Positions 51,484 to 61,800 of a stretch of DNA of 64,000 nt are shown here, piece after piece. The stretch covers positions 62,001 to 126,000 of the forward strand of contig JASJJC010000014.1 of the NCBI GenBank assembly GCA_037624485.1. Direction: 5' to 3'. The notes beneath the pieces were generated by a model. That model ran no database searches. It had not been told where the DNA came from and saw only the letters and a program-made list of their open reading frames with translations. A program made the translations under genes and the position numbers. This DNA is from JAFMKE01 sp037624485. Its GTDB lineage: Bacteria > Bacteroidota > Bacteroidia > Chitinophagales > UBA8649. Each line of letters opens with the position of its first letter. The stretch's first letter is position 1.

Positions 51484-52152
51484 TTAAATTGTTTCAAATA
51501 GCCAAAAATCATTTTTTGGAAATGGGGATTTGTAAGTAACTATTTTTTGGCGATTAGCCTCATTATAGCTTAATTTCCAGGCATGTAGACCAATAGATAG
51601 GGGGAGGTATATTTGGTCAGACCCATATTTTTCATCCCCCACAATTGGAAGCCCTATATGAGCTAATTGAGCCCTTATTTGATGAAATCTACCTGTTTTT
51701 GGTTTTACTTCAAGTAAATAATTCGAATCATTTTCACCAATCAGCGCATAAGATAAGATACATTCCTGGCCATTTTTTGATTTTCCTGAGACGATATCTG
51801 CTCTTTTTTCGTGCTTATTTTTAAACAGAAAATTAACTAAAGTGTCTTTATCCTTGGGTGGCTTGTTTTTGACAATAGCCAAATAGGTTTTTTGAACTTT
51901 CCGACTAGCAAACAATTGATTAAAGGCCACCAAAACACTTTTCTTCTTGGCAAAAATTAAAATACCGCTTGTCACTCGATCTAGGCGATGAATGACTCCA
52001 ACAAAGGGCTTTGGCTTACTTTTTAAAAGGTGATTAAATACTTGGTCCTGCACCGTAACATCCTCATAAGCACTTTGCTCACTGATGAGTCCTGCCCTTT
52101 TATTGACGACAAGATAATCATTGTTTTCATGAATGACCTCAAGGTTTTGCAT
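51484..52152 (-). CDS. RluA-family pseudouridine synthase
   Basis: 222 residues. Catalytic Asp58 in GVIHRLDRVTSGILIFAKK, preceded by EVIHENNDYLVVNKRAGL and followed by GRFHQIRAQLAHIGLPIVGD, all signatures of RluA/RluD enzymes that isomerise uridine in rRNA or tRNA. The N-terminal S4 domain of RluC/RluD is missing, so it is the short RluA/TruC-like form. Target RNA unknown. Confidence 0.93.
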   Translation of the reverse strand: MQNLEVIHENNDYLVVNKRAGLISEQSAYEDVTVQDQVFNHLLKSKPKPFVGVIHRLDRVTSGILIFAKKKSVLVAFNQLFASRKVQKTYLAIVKNKPPKDKDTLVNFLFKNKHEKRADIVSGKSKNGQECILSYALIGENDSNYLLEVKPKTGRFHQIRAQLAHIGLPIVGDEKYGSDQIYLPLSIGLHAWKLSYNEANRQKIVTYKSPFPKNDFWLFETI

Positions 52153-52333
52153 GCGTAATTTTATTTTTCACCTGGCTAAGCTTTAAAAGCTATTTTTTTA
52201 GTGTTTGCTTTACTGCACAATATACAGCATTGATTCCCTCTTTTACATAAATGATCATTTTATCTAGAAAACACCAAATAGCTCCGACAAAAAGAAGGCA
52301 GGGGTAATGGAAGGGGATGCACAGATAAGTTTG

Positions 52334-52364
52334 TTGTAGCCTGTATTATTAAGTGCTACCTTTG
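52334..52364 (+). promoter_or_regulatory. Promoter of the DEAD-box gene
   Basis: -33 TTG at 52334-52336 (within TTTGTTG) and -7 TACCTTTG at 52357-52364, spacer 20 bp. The ATG at 52388 is 23 bp from the box. Confidence 0.75.
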
Positions 52365-52387
52365 AAGGCGAAAACAAAAATTCTTTT

Positions 52388-53518
52388 ATGCCTTTTAACG
52401 TTTTAGGGCTGGCGTCCTATTTAATCGAAGCGCTTGAGAAGCACTCTTATAAAAAACCAACGCCTGTTCAGGAGCAAGCAATTCCCCTTATTTTACAAGG
52501 CAAAGATGTGTTGGGCATTGCACCAACAGGTTCGGGGAAAACAGCCGCTTATGCGCTACCTATTTTGCAAAACTTAGCAGGTAAGACAAGTACCAAAAAT
52601 AGACATATTAATGTTTTAGTCCTTGTTCCAACTCGAGAATTAGCAGGTCAAGTAGAAAAAGTATTTCAGTCATTTGCGCAAGACTTACCGTTTCGATTTA
52701 AATCAATGGCAGTCTATGGCGGAGCGTCTATCAATCCGCAAATGAAGGGGATGCAGCACGTCAATGTATTGGTTGCTACTCCTGGACGTTTATTGGAGCT
52801 TGTCGGATCCAATGCAGTCCATTTTAATGGGCTTAGCACTTTGGTATTGGACGAAGCTGATAAGATGTTAAACTTGGGATTTAAGAAGGAAATGGATCAA
52901 ATTTTTGAACGCTTACCCACTGAGCGTCAAAATTTGTTGTTTTCGGCCACTTTAAGTACAGAAGTACAGACTATAGAAAGTGTTTTACTTAAGAATCCGT
53001 GCCTAATTAAGATTGAAGCTGAAAAGGAAACGGTGGACTTGATTAAGCAATTGGGTTATTGGGTTTCACCAGCAAACAAAGGCCCTTTGCTTCGGCATTT
53101 AATTAAAAGTAATAATTGGAAGCAGGTCTTGGTGTTTACTTCTTCTGTTTATCAAGCAGATTTAGTAGCCGATAAATTGCGGAAAAATGGAGTGGATGCC
53201 CAAGCTATTCACAGCAAGAAAAGTCAAGGCAAAAGGAATGATGCTTTAGTTGATTTTAAAGCGGGAAATTTGAATGTATTAGTGTCGACAGATTTACTGT
53301 CAAGGGGCATAGATATCAATTTTTTACCTCATGTAATTAATTATGAATTACCTCGATCACCTAAAGACTTTATCCATAGAATAGGGCGAACTGGACGAGC
53401 AGCGAACTCCGGGGAAGCGATTACTTTTGTTACAGAGGAAGACAAGCATCATTTTAAAGTCATTCAAAAAAAAATGAAGTGCTGGATTACTATGATCGAT
53501 GCTGAACGTTTACTCTAG
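52388..53518 (+). CDS. DEAD-box ATP-dependent RNA helicase
   Basis: 376 residues, minimal two-RecA-domain form. Q motif region KPTPVQEQAIPLIL, Walker A APTGSGKT (45-52), PTRELAGQ, TPGRLLE, DEAD in VLDEADKMLNLGF, SAT in LLFSATLS, and HRIGRTGRA at the end. There is almost no C-terminal extension, unlike RhlE or DeaD, so the RNA target is not indicated. The gene has its own promoter. Likely works in rRNA maturation or RNA decay (inferred). Confidence 0.95.
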   Translation: MPFNVLGLASYLIEALEKHSYKKPTPVQEQAIPLILQGKDVLGIAPTGSGKTAAYALPILQNLAGKTSTKNRHINVLVLVPTRELAGQVEKVFQSFAQDLPFRFKSMAVYGGASINPQMKGMQHVNVLVATPGRLLELVGSNAVHFNGLSTLVLDEADKMLNLGFKKEMDQIFERLPTERQNLLFSATLSTEVQTIESVLLKNPCLIKIEAEKETVDLIKQLGYWVSPANKGPLLRHLIKSNNWKQVLVFTSSVYQADLVADKLRKNGVDAQAIHSKKSQGKRNDALVDFKAGNLNVLVSTDLLSRGIDINFLPHVINYELPRSPKDFIHRIGRTGRAANSGEAITFVTEEDKHHFKVIQKKMKCWITMIDAERLL

Positions 53519-53538
53519 GTGAAATATCCGAGAGGAAT

Positions 53539-54276
53539 CTAGTCTACTGAAAGTTTTTCCAATAAAACATCCATCTTCTTTTCTAATCGGCCGATAGTGT
53601 TTAGCTCCGGATAAACAAAAGAAAAGTAAGCCTCGTACTGCCAAAGTTCTAAAATTTCGCTTTTAGGAATCGAGTATGCGGAATATTCAGAGTTACTCGA
53701 AATTGCCTGTATATCCACACCTTTATCTTGAATATATTTAAATACAATCCCTTCATTTTTTGTCACAATGATGTGTGGCCGTTTTTTATCTATATGCTCA
53801 TAATCCTCTAGATAGGAAGCAATGATAATAGACCCTGGCTCAATAGGCAACATAGAAAATCCGGTAATCTCAAATCCACGAAGTGTCTTTTTGGGTAATT
53901 TAGGGACCTGAATCTTAGGTAATTCTGCGATAAATTCTGGATCAGAATAGCCTATCAAGTATCCTGCACCTGCTTTTTTACTCACTAGCTCAACACCCTC
54001 ATTGTCGTCTTTGTCGACTGAGACAACCAAGACCTTCATATTCCTGTTCTTAATGATTTGATAACTTTCGTGCAAGAGGTCTTTAGTAAGTAAATCATCA
54101 ACCGATACCTGACAGACTTCCGCTACCTGAATTAGTAAAGTAAAACTCGGTTCAGATTTAGAGCGTTCATAATCAGCAATGGTAGATCGCCCCATCTTAA
54201 GCTTATCGGCCAAGACTTGTTGTGACCAGCTATATTTTCTTCGTAAAAATTTAAGATTTGTTGCAAATAAATGCAT
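53539..54276 (-). CDS. LexA-like S24-family repressor
   Basis: 245 residues from ATG 54276; 26 upstream in-frame codons lie in the promoter region. N-terminal XRE-type helix-turn-helix (NLKFLRRKYSWSQQVLADKL, GRSTIADYERSKSEPS). The C-terminal half is the S24 self-cleaving peptidase: candidate cleavage Ala-Gly in KKAGAGYLIGYSD (102-105), Ser141 in ITGFSMLP and Lys180 in GIVFKYI, spaced as in LexA. A coiled-coil tail (LNTIGRLEKKMDVLLEKL) closes it. Divergent from dinB with 66 bp between the starts, so it very likely controls dinB-dnaE and itself in response to RecA-coated single-stranded DNA. Confidence 0.9.
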   Translation of the reverse strand: MHLFATNLKFLRRKYSWSQQVLADKLKMGRSTIADYERSKSEPSFTLLIQVAEVCQVSVDDLLTKDLLHESYQIIKNRNMKVLVVSVDKDDNEGVELVSKKAGAGYLIGYSDPEFIAELPKIQVPKLPKKTLRGFEITGFSMLPIEPGSIIIASYLEDYEHIDKKRPHIIVTKNEGIVFKYIQDKGVDIQAISSNSEYSAYSIPKSEILELWQYEAYFSFVYPELNTIGRLEKKMDVLLEKLSVD

Positions 54277-54283
54277 ATATTTG
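54276..54283 (+). promoter_or_regulatory. -7 promoter element of dinB-dnaE (TATATTTG)
   Basis: Exact TAnnTTTG facing dinB, 59 bp before its ATG; a TTTG at 54257-54260 gives a short 15-bp spacer. The operator-like inverted repeat lies just downstream. Confidence 0.5.
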
Positions 54284-54301
54284 TCGGCTTTTTCCTTTAA
54301 A

Positions 54302-54324
54302 AATTGTCGATTATTTCCACAATT
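54302..54324. promoter_or_regulatory. Candidate LexA-like operator (inverted repeat)
   Basis: AATTGT and ACAATT separated by 11 bp, midway between the divergent repressor and dinB genes. It abuts the repressor -7 box and lies downstream of the dinB -7 box, so one bound dimer could block both. A further TTGTCG at 54281-54286 resembles one half-site (TTGTCG at 54304-54309). Confidence 0.55.
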
Positions 54325-54355
54325 CAAAAATAGATAAAAAAAATGACTCAACAAA
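54325..54355 (-). promoter_or_regulatory. Promoter of the LexA-like repressor gene
   Basis: Minus strand: -33 TTTG at 54352-54355 and -7 TATTTTTG at 54325-54332 with the canonical 19-bp spacer. The -33 lies inside the dinB coding start. Confidence 0.7.
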
Positions 54356-55566
54356 ACAAAACAATACTACATATGGATCTGGATACTTTCTATGTGTCTG
54401 TAGAAAGACTGATGGATAGCCGATTAAATGGGAAACCCATCCTCTTAGGGGGTACAAGCAATAGAGGAGTTGTTGCATCTTGCAGTTATGAAGCCCGAAC
54501 TTTTGGCGTCCACTCGGGTATGCCGATGCGTATGGCTCGGCAACTCTGTCCAGAAGGTATTGTTATTCGTGGAGAAGCAGGGATATATACAAAGTACTCA
54601 AAAATGGTGTCTTCGATAGTCAAGGAGCGAGTTCCTGTATTTGAGAAATCGAGTATTGATGAGTTTTTTGTAGACCTAACTGGGATGGATCACTATTTTG
54701 GATGCGCTCAATACGCTTCTGAAATTAGAAAAACCATTATTAAAGAAACGGGACTACCTATTTCTTTTGGTTTATCAACGAATAAAACAGTATCAAAAAT
54801 AGCCACAGGAGAAGCTAAACCCAATAATGAGATTAAAGTAAAAAAAGGAAATGAAAAAATATTTCTCGCGCCTTTATCCATTAAAAAAATACCTATGGTA
54901 GGCGATAAGTTTTTTCAGTCGCTATGCAACTTGGGACTAAAGAAAATTATAACCCTCCAAGAAATGCCGATAGAAGTCTTACAGAAAGCATTCGGCAAGA
55001 ATGGGACAGCTTTATGGAAGAAAGCAAACGCTATAGATAATCGGCCTGTCATTCAATATCAAGAAAGGAAATCTATCTCTACTGAACGAACTTTTGCTAA
55101 AGACACGATAGACGTTCAGCGGCTCCGAACACTCATTGGAGCCATGGCAGAAAACCTTGCTTTTCAATTACGAAGGGGTAAAAAATTAACTTCTTGCATT
55201 ACTGTGAAAATACGATACTCAGATTTCAACACCTACACCAAGCAAATTAAAATCCCCTACACTTCAGCAGATCATATTATAATTTCAAAAGCAGGCGAGT
55301 TGTTCGACGTCCTATACAACAGGCGATTGTTAGTTCGACTAATTGGGGTAAGGATGAGTCATTTGGTAGAAGGCAATTATCAAATCAATTTATTTGAAGA
55401 CACCGAAAAGCGCATACATCTCTACCAAGCCATGGACTTTTTACGAGAAAAGTATGGGGAAAGAAAACTAACCAGAGCGGCATTCATGGGACAAAAAAAT
55501 ATCTCCAAATTTACGAACCCTTTTAACGGTGAACCGCCTATTGTGCCTGCGCATAGAATCGCTTAG
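54343..55566 (+). CDS. dinB: DNA polymerase IV (Y-family translesion polymerase)
   Basis: 407 residues. Catalytic carboxylates are intact: Asp12 in HMDLDTFYVSVE and the Asp-Glu of SSIDEFFVDL; steric gate region TFYVSVE. HhH region IPMVGDKFFQSLCNLGL, then the little-finger domain with RKSISTERTF. A beta-clamp binding motif QINLF at 347-351 is present. Because the active site is complete this is a working Pol IV, unlike the catalytically dead ImuB of other bacteria. dnaE starts 1 bp after its stop; transcription is probably repressed by the divergent S24 regulator. Confidence 0.95.
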   Translation: MTQQNKTILHMDLDTFYVSVERLMDSRLNGKPILLGGTSNRGVVASCSYEARTFGVHSGMPMRMARQLCPEGIVIRGEAGIYTKYSKMVSSIVKERVPVFEKSSIDEFFVDLTGMDHYFGCAQYASEIRKTIIKETGLPISFGLSTNKTVSKIATGEAKPNNEIKVKKGNEKIFLAPLSIKKIPMVGDKFFQSLCNLGLKKIITLQEMPIEVLQKAFGKNGTALWKKANAIDNRPVIQYQERKSISTERTFAKDTIDVQRLRTLIGAMAENLAFQLRRGKKLTSCITVKIRYSDFNTYTKQIKIPYTSADHIIISKAGELFDVLYNRRLLVRLIGVRMSHLVEGNYQINLFEDTEKRIHLYQAMDFLREKYGERKLTRAAFMGQKNISKFTNPFNGEPPIVPAHRIA

Positions 55567-55567
55567 C

Positions 55568-58537
55568 ATGTATCTCAATTGTCACACATATTTCAGCCTG
55601 CGCTATGGCACATTTTCAGCAAAAACATTGTTAGAAATCGCCCAACAAGAAGGGATACAACAATTGGTCTTGACCGATATCAATAACACCTCGGCCTGCC
55701 TAAATTTTATTAGAATAGCTCCGAAGTACGGTGTGCAACCTATCGTAGGTATAGATTTTAGAAATGGTATAGATCAACAGTATATCGGTATTGCTAAAAA
55801 CAATGAAGGCTTTGCAGCACTTAACAAACACCTCTCCGAGCACTTACATCAATCACTATCATTTAGGTCCACCGCTCCCCCACTCGAACATACGTTTATT
55901 ATTTATCCTTATCGAAAGGCTTTGCAACTTCACCCTGATTACACCTTAAAGGATAATGAATTTATTGGGATACAAGCCCAAGAATTAAGACAACTCCCCT
56001 TTTCAAATATTAAGCATTTACAGCACCGGATGGTGGTTTTGCAAGCGGTAAGTTTTAGAGATAAATACGACTTTAATATCCATCGATTATTGCGATCTAT
56101 TGATAACAACACCCTCCTTAGCAAATTAGCGATTAGTGAGCAAGGCAGCCTTAATGAAGTGATGTATCCAAAGAAGTATTTGCTCGACTATTTCAAGGAC
56201 TATCCTGCGATTTTAAAAAACACTACACAACTTTTAGATCAATGTAGTATCCATTTTGATTTTTCGACGGAAAGAAAACCCCAAAATCAGCAGAGCTATA
56301 CAGGAGACAAGAAGGAAGACACCAAGCTTATTCATCGCTTGTGTAAACAAGGACTCACCTATAGGTATGGGAAAAACATTACTCCACAAATTTTACAACG
56401 CTTGGATAAAGAACTTGCTATCATCGAGCAAATGAATTTTATTTCCTATTTTTTGATTAATTGGGATATTGTCAATTACGCACAAGAAAAAGATTATTAC
56501 TATGTCGGGAGAGGAAGCGGCGCCAATAGTATCATTGCTTATTTATTAAAAATAACCGATGTAGATCCGATAGAATTGGACCTCTATTTTGAGCGATTCA
56601 TTAACCTATACCGAACAAGTCCGCCAGATTTTGATATCGATTTTTCATGGCGAGACAGAGCAGACGTCACCCGATATATTTTCAGCCGATTTAAGCACAC
56701 GGCATTACTAGCCACCTATAGCACTTTTCAATATAGAGCAGCGATAAGAGAATTGGGTAAAGTGTTTGGTTTACCTAAACATGAAATTGATCAACTTGCC
56801 ATGGGTAAACGTCCACCAAAAGGACTAGATAAATTACAAAAATTTGTGGTCCATTATGCGCAAGGACTGCAAGGAATGCCCAACCACCTCAGCATTCATG
56901 CGGGAGGCATCTTAATTTTAGAAAAGCCCATCCATTACTTTACAGCTACTTTTTTCCCGCCCAAGGGATTTGCTACTACACAATTTGACATGGTGGTAGC
57001 CGAGGATGTCGGCTTGTATAAATTTGATATTCTAGCCCAAAGAGGTTTGGCAAAAATCAAAGAAGCGCTATCCATCATCAAGTACAACCATCCAGATGCA
57101 AAAGAGGTCGACATTCATCATGTTACACCTTTTAAAAGCGACCCAAAAATCAATAATCTAATCAAACAAGCGAAATGCATTGGATGCTTCTACGTAGAAT
57201 CACCTGCTATGCGGATGTTGTTAAAAAAACTGGAGGTAGATAATTATTTAGGCTTGGTAGCAGCCAGTTCAATCATCCGACCCGGCGTAGCTAAAAGTGG
57301 GATGATGAGAGAATATATCCTTCGCCATCGGAAGGATGAAAAAGCTAGTGTTCCCCACCAAACGATGCAAGAAATAATGCCTGAAACTTATGGCATCATG
57401 GTCTATCAAGAAGATGTGATAAAAGTAGCGCATCTTTTTGCCGGACTAACACTTGGCGAAGCGGATGTGTTGCGAAGAGGAATGAGTGGGAAATATCGCT
57501 CTAGAGAAGAATTTCAAAAGGCAAAAAATATCTTTTTTAACAACTGTAAAGAGAAGGGTTACAAGGAAGGCCTAACAGAAGAAGTATGGAGGCAAATAGA
57601 GAGTTTTGCAGGCTATGCTTTTGCCAAAGGGCATTCAGCTTCTTATGCTATTGAAAGTTATCAAACTATCTACTTAAAAGCTTACTATCCATTAGAATAC
57701 ATGGTAGCTATTTTGAATAATGGCGGAGGATTTTATAATAGCGAACTGTATATTCATGAAGCTAGAATGCTGGGTGCTAAAATGCATAAACCACATATTA
57801 ATATTAGCTATGGAGAGACGATTATAAAAGGAAAAGACATACACTTAGGATTTACTTGGCTTAGAAGTTTAGAAGTTTCAACTATCAAAAAAATTATAGA
57901 AAGCCGAAATAGTGATGGAGATTTTAAGCGCTTAGAAGACTTTTCCAACCGAGTACCTATCAGCATAGAACAACTAAGCATATTACTCCGCGCAGGTGCT
58001 TTTGATTTTACTGGAAAAACCGTACGCACCTTATTATGGGAAGCCCATGTGATACTCGATAGCTCGCCAATCAATTATTGTCAGCCCGTATTATTCAAAC
58101 AGCAGCGAAAAAAATATACCTTACCCGAGCTAACTACTTCATCATTGGAGAATGCCTATGATGAAATAGAACTGCTTGGCTTTACCTTCTTAAATCCATT
58201 TGAGTTATTGAAAGAAAACCCTAAAAAGCATGTACCCGCTAAAGATTTCAACAACTACATAAGCAAGCTTATTCTTGTCTATGGATATTTGGTTGCAAGA
58301 AAAAATACCCGAACCTCAGGAGGAAATCAAATGATGAATTTTGGTACTTTTTTAGATCGGAATGGAGACTTTATAGATACGGTACATTTCCCCAATTCGG
58401 CACGAGATTACCCCTTCAAAGGCAAAGGGGTGTATGCCATGTTAGGTAAGGTCGTTGAGGAGTTTGGATTCTACAGTTTGGAAGTGCAAAAAATGAAGAA
58501 GATGGCCTATGTGGCCGACCCCAGGTATGCGAGTTAA
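55568..58537 (+). CDS. dnaE2: DNA polymerase III alpha subunit, DnaE2-like (error-prone)
   Basis: 989 residues from ATG 55568, 1 bp after dinB; a longer frame overlapping dinB is unlikely. PHP domain at the N-terminus is degenerate: NCHTYFSLRYG replaces the HxH metal motif and LTDINN replaces LTDH. C-family palm has GRGSGANSIIAYLL and the catalytic aspartates in PPDFDIDFSW; fingers with GIMVYQEDVI and GYAFAKGHSASYA. C-terminal OB region is short, and the replisome-binding tail of the ~1150-residue replicative DnaE is absent. Size and the dinB/repressor context indicate an accessory translesion polymerase. The symbol is by context and not certain. Confidence 0.88.
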   Translation: MYLNCHTYFSLRYGTFSAKTLLEIAQQEGIQQLVLTDINNTSACLNFIRIAPKYGVQPIVGIDFRNGIDQQYIGIAKNNEGFAALNKHLSEHLHQSLSFRSTAPPLEHTFIIYPYRKALQLHPDYTLKDNEFIGIQAQELRQLPFSNIKHLQHRMVVLQAVSFRDKYDFNIHRLLRSIDNNTLLSKLAISEQGSLNEVMYPKKYLLDYFKDYPAILKNTTQLLDQCSIHFDFSTERKPQNQQSYTGDKKEDTKLIHRLCKQGLTYRYGKNITPQILQRLDKELAIIEQMNFISYFLINWDIVNYAQEKDYYYVGRGSGANSIIAYLLKITDVDPIELDLYFERFINLYRTSPPDFDIDFSWRDRADVTRYIFSRFKHTALLATYSTFQYRAAIRELGKVFGLPKHEIDQLAMGKRPPKGLDKLQKFVVHYAQGLQGMPNHLSIHAGGILILEKPIHYFTATFFPPKGFATTQFDMVVAEDVGLYKFDILAQRGLAKIKEALSIIKYNHPDAKEVDIHHVTPFKSDPKINNLIKQAKCIGCFYVESPAMRMLLKKLEVDNYLGLVAASSIIRPGVAKSGMMREYILRHRKDEKASVPHQTMQEIMPETYGIMVYQEDVIKVAHLFAGLTLGEADVLRRGMSGKYRSREEFQKAKNIFFNNCKEKGYKEGLTEEVWRQIESFAGYAFAKGHSASYAIESYQTIYLKAYYPLEYMVAILNNGGGFYNSELYIHEARMLGAKMHKPHINISYGETIIKGKDIHLGFTWLRSLEVSTIKKIIESRNSDGDFKRLEDFSNRVPISIEQLSILLRAGAFDFTGKTVRTLLWEAHVILDSSPINYCQPVLFKQQRKKYTLPELTTSSLENAYDEIELLGFTFLNPFELLKENPKKHVPAKDFNNYISKLILVYGYLVARKNTRTSGGNQMMNFGTFLDRNGDFIDTVHFPNSARDYPFKGKGVYAMLGKVVEEFGFYSLEVQKMKKMAYVADPRYAS

Positions 58538-58813
58538 TTTAATAAATTATATGCTAAATTAAAGAATAATAAGTCCCGCATTTATAAGAAGTACGCCATA
58601 AGAATGATTGTATAAGAGCAAATAAAATAAGACCATATTCCATCAAGGCTTGAAAGACTAATCCATCACTACAAAAGTAGAGTTGGTAAATTTCAGAAAA
58701 TCACACACTTTGGGTATCTCAATAGTTATCTGGAAATCTTAATCTTGAGTTTTAATTCATTAGTTTAACAAACTAAGTTGTAATTTTAAAATTCAAAGTA
58801 ATAATTGAATTCT

Positions 58814-61800
58814 ATGCAAATAATCTTACATTTCTGCGTTTTAGCTTTGCTATTAGTCCCTGTTTCACAAATTCAAGCACAAAAGAAAGTCCGTTTTTCT
58901 CAGATTGACGATCCATACTTCTACATGGGAGAAGATAAGAAACAGCTGGAATCAGATTATGGTCATATCGTAATCACTCTAATTGAAACTGCCGATTATA
59001 GTACCTCTTCAGCGGAAATTCAATCAAGATATTCCTTTCTAAAAGAGAATGAAATTTTTGAAGAGTATAACTCAATAATCTTCAGTAACTCAGGAAGTCA
59101 ATCTCGCTCAGAGTGGAAAAAATTCTTCAAAGAAATTCAACGTTTACCTTCAGTTTCCAACATCACCCCTTATTATTCAATGGATGATACGCACTTATTT
59201 TATTTTAACTTATTAAACTACCAATTAAATCCAGCAGTAAGCCGAGCTGATATCCAAACCCAATTGAATAAACACAACCTTCACTGGTTAGAAAAATATG
59301 AAAGTGATTATCCTGGTGGAGTAAGTTTTGTGCGTGTACCAAAAGGAATGTCCATTTTTAAAATCTCCCGGAAGCTTAATGCGACCGGTCTATTTAAGTA
59401 CATCTATCCCATGTCTAACAGGATTGTGTCAGAAGACTATACTCCAAACGATACTGAATATGGTGATCAGTGGCATTTAAATCAAAATAACGATGCGGAT
59501 ATAGATGCCCCTGAAGCGTGGAATTTAACTACAGGAAATAGTAATTTAGTAATTGCCATTCAAGAACTAGATGGTTTTGATTTGACACACCCAGACCTAT
59601 CTCAAAATGTCATTTCTCCCTACAATGCCTTCTTAGATGTATACGATGCTCAATTTTTGGATAATGTGCATACCCATGGAACTAGGGTCGCAGGCTGCAG
59701 CAGCGCAGTTACAGATAACAACATGGGAATGTCAGGTGTAGCATTTAATCTAAAAGTAATGCCTATTATACTAACAGCAGCAGCAAGCAACAGTGTTAAT
59801 GCACTGACCTTGCAACGTGCAGGTGACCACATAATGGCCAATGGCAATGTTGTAGCTGTAAGTAACAGCTGGAGTGGGTCATCTTATGATGCAGCTGAAG
59901 ACGAACAGTTTCAACGTATGCGAACTTTATCTCGTGGAGGTTTGGGTTCAGTTATATTAGGAAGTACAGGCAACTATTCAAATATGCAAATTCGCTATCC
60001 TGCATGTTATAAAAATATAGTAGGAGTAGGAAGAACCACCGAAAGCGATTTTCGTTATTCTTCCTCCAACTATCATGACTCTGTAGATGTTGCTGCTCCA
60101 GGAAGTAATATTCCGACACTAGATATCGTTGGTGCGGTGGGAGCAGCTGGAAATTATACCACAGCATCAGGCACCTCATTTTCTACTCCAATTACTGCTG
60201 GAGTTATTGGCCTAATGGCGTCTATAAACCCCAATTTAACAGGTCAGGAACTGAAAGATTATTTAGAACAAAGTTGTGAAAAGGTAGGCAACTACCCTTA
60301 CTATCCATATTTTGGTCGATCAAACGGGATATGGAATAATGAATTGGGATATGGGAGAGTTAATGCTTTTTACGCGCTCCTATTGGCTGATTCAACAATG
60401 CAAGAAAATAATCTATGTAGTTTACCCTTGCCTTTAAACCCAATCACAAGCACGCAGTTTTGTTTGCAAAATGTTAGTTTAAATGGAGCTTCCCAATCTT
60501 TAGACCCATTGAATTGTAATGGTGAAACCAGTGTATTGGGTCAAGATGCTTGGTTTGAGTTTACGGCAGTTAATTCAATAATGACAGTCATTGTTAATCC
60601 TTTAGGAACCGGCCTCGATCCAGTTGTTGCTGTTTACGAAAGTTGTGGAGGAAACTTAATCAATTGTATAGATGCTGCAGAGGGTGAAGGATTTTCGGAA
60701 AGTTTAAGTCTAAGTGGGTTGATCGTTAATCAAAGTTATTACATTCGAGTATATGATTTTACGGTTGATGGAGCGTTACCAAATTCTCTAAATTTTGATG
60801 TTTGCGCTTTTGCGACTGGAGTAACTTGTGCAACCCCAAGCGGTCTCTTTACTACTTCAACTAATACCACTCAGGCTAACCTTGAATGGGTAGCCAGTTC
60901 AGGAGGGAGCAGTTATGAAATCGCATTAAAGCCTATAGGGAATGTAGATTGGACGGCTTATTCAAGTTCATCCAACACATTGACTGCTAATAGTTTATTG
61001 TGTAATACTTCTTATGAATGGAAAGTAAAAACAGTATGTTCAAATGGAAATGTAAGCGCATGGTCTAGTCTCTTCAATTTTTCAACTTTAGATTGTACAG
61101 AGTGCATTAAACCTTATAATCTTACCGCATCTAATATCACGACTGTTAGTGCAGATCTCAGTTGGGAAACAACTCCCCCAACTTGCTCTATAGATGGAAT
61201 TGATGGAGAAATTTTTGAAGGGACTGCTAGTAATGGAACCAGCATAGGTTCTTGGTTTGACATAGGAGTAAATTCTTTTAGCTCCACTGGTCTTCAAGCG
61301 AATACGACCTATACTTATAGGGTTCGTCAAGACTGCGATTGCAGTACTTTAGTAAGAAGTAATTATGTGTATTACTCTTTTACTACCCCTGGAAATAGTT
61401 CAATCGATTTGGCACCTTCCGTAAGTTCTTCTAATTTATTGGTCAATGGCACAAGCATAGACCTTACCGCAAGTTTTGTAAACAATGGGACAGCAGATGC
61501 TGCAAATTTTGAAGTAGCTTACTACCTTTCAAGAAGTCCATACTTTTATTCTTATGACTATTTAATTGGTTCTGCAACTATCTTAGATCTAAGTGCAGGA
61601 AATAGTAAAACGGAATTTTTCAACCTAGACTTCTGTAATGCAAACATTCCTGATGGAGAGTATTATTTGGGGTTTTATGTAGATAGTAAGCAGGATGTAA
61701 CAGAGGCACTTGAGGTAAATAATTTTTGGTTTTGGCCAGATAAACCAATCACTTTAGATTGCAATGCACCTGTTCAATATACCTTAAGCTTAACTGCAGC

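Noticed and set aside
55529..55567. Longer dnaE start overlapping dinB
   Set aside because: The 13 extra residues do not resemble the PHP N-terminus, and ATG 55568 fits the family start.
58538..58813. Possible hidden small gene or regulatory RNA in the 276-bp gap after dnaE
   Set aside because: AT-rich with stops in all frames at short intervals; no hairpin with a T-tract and no recognisable motif.
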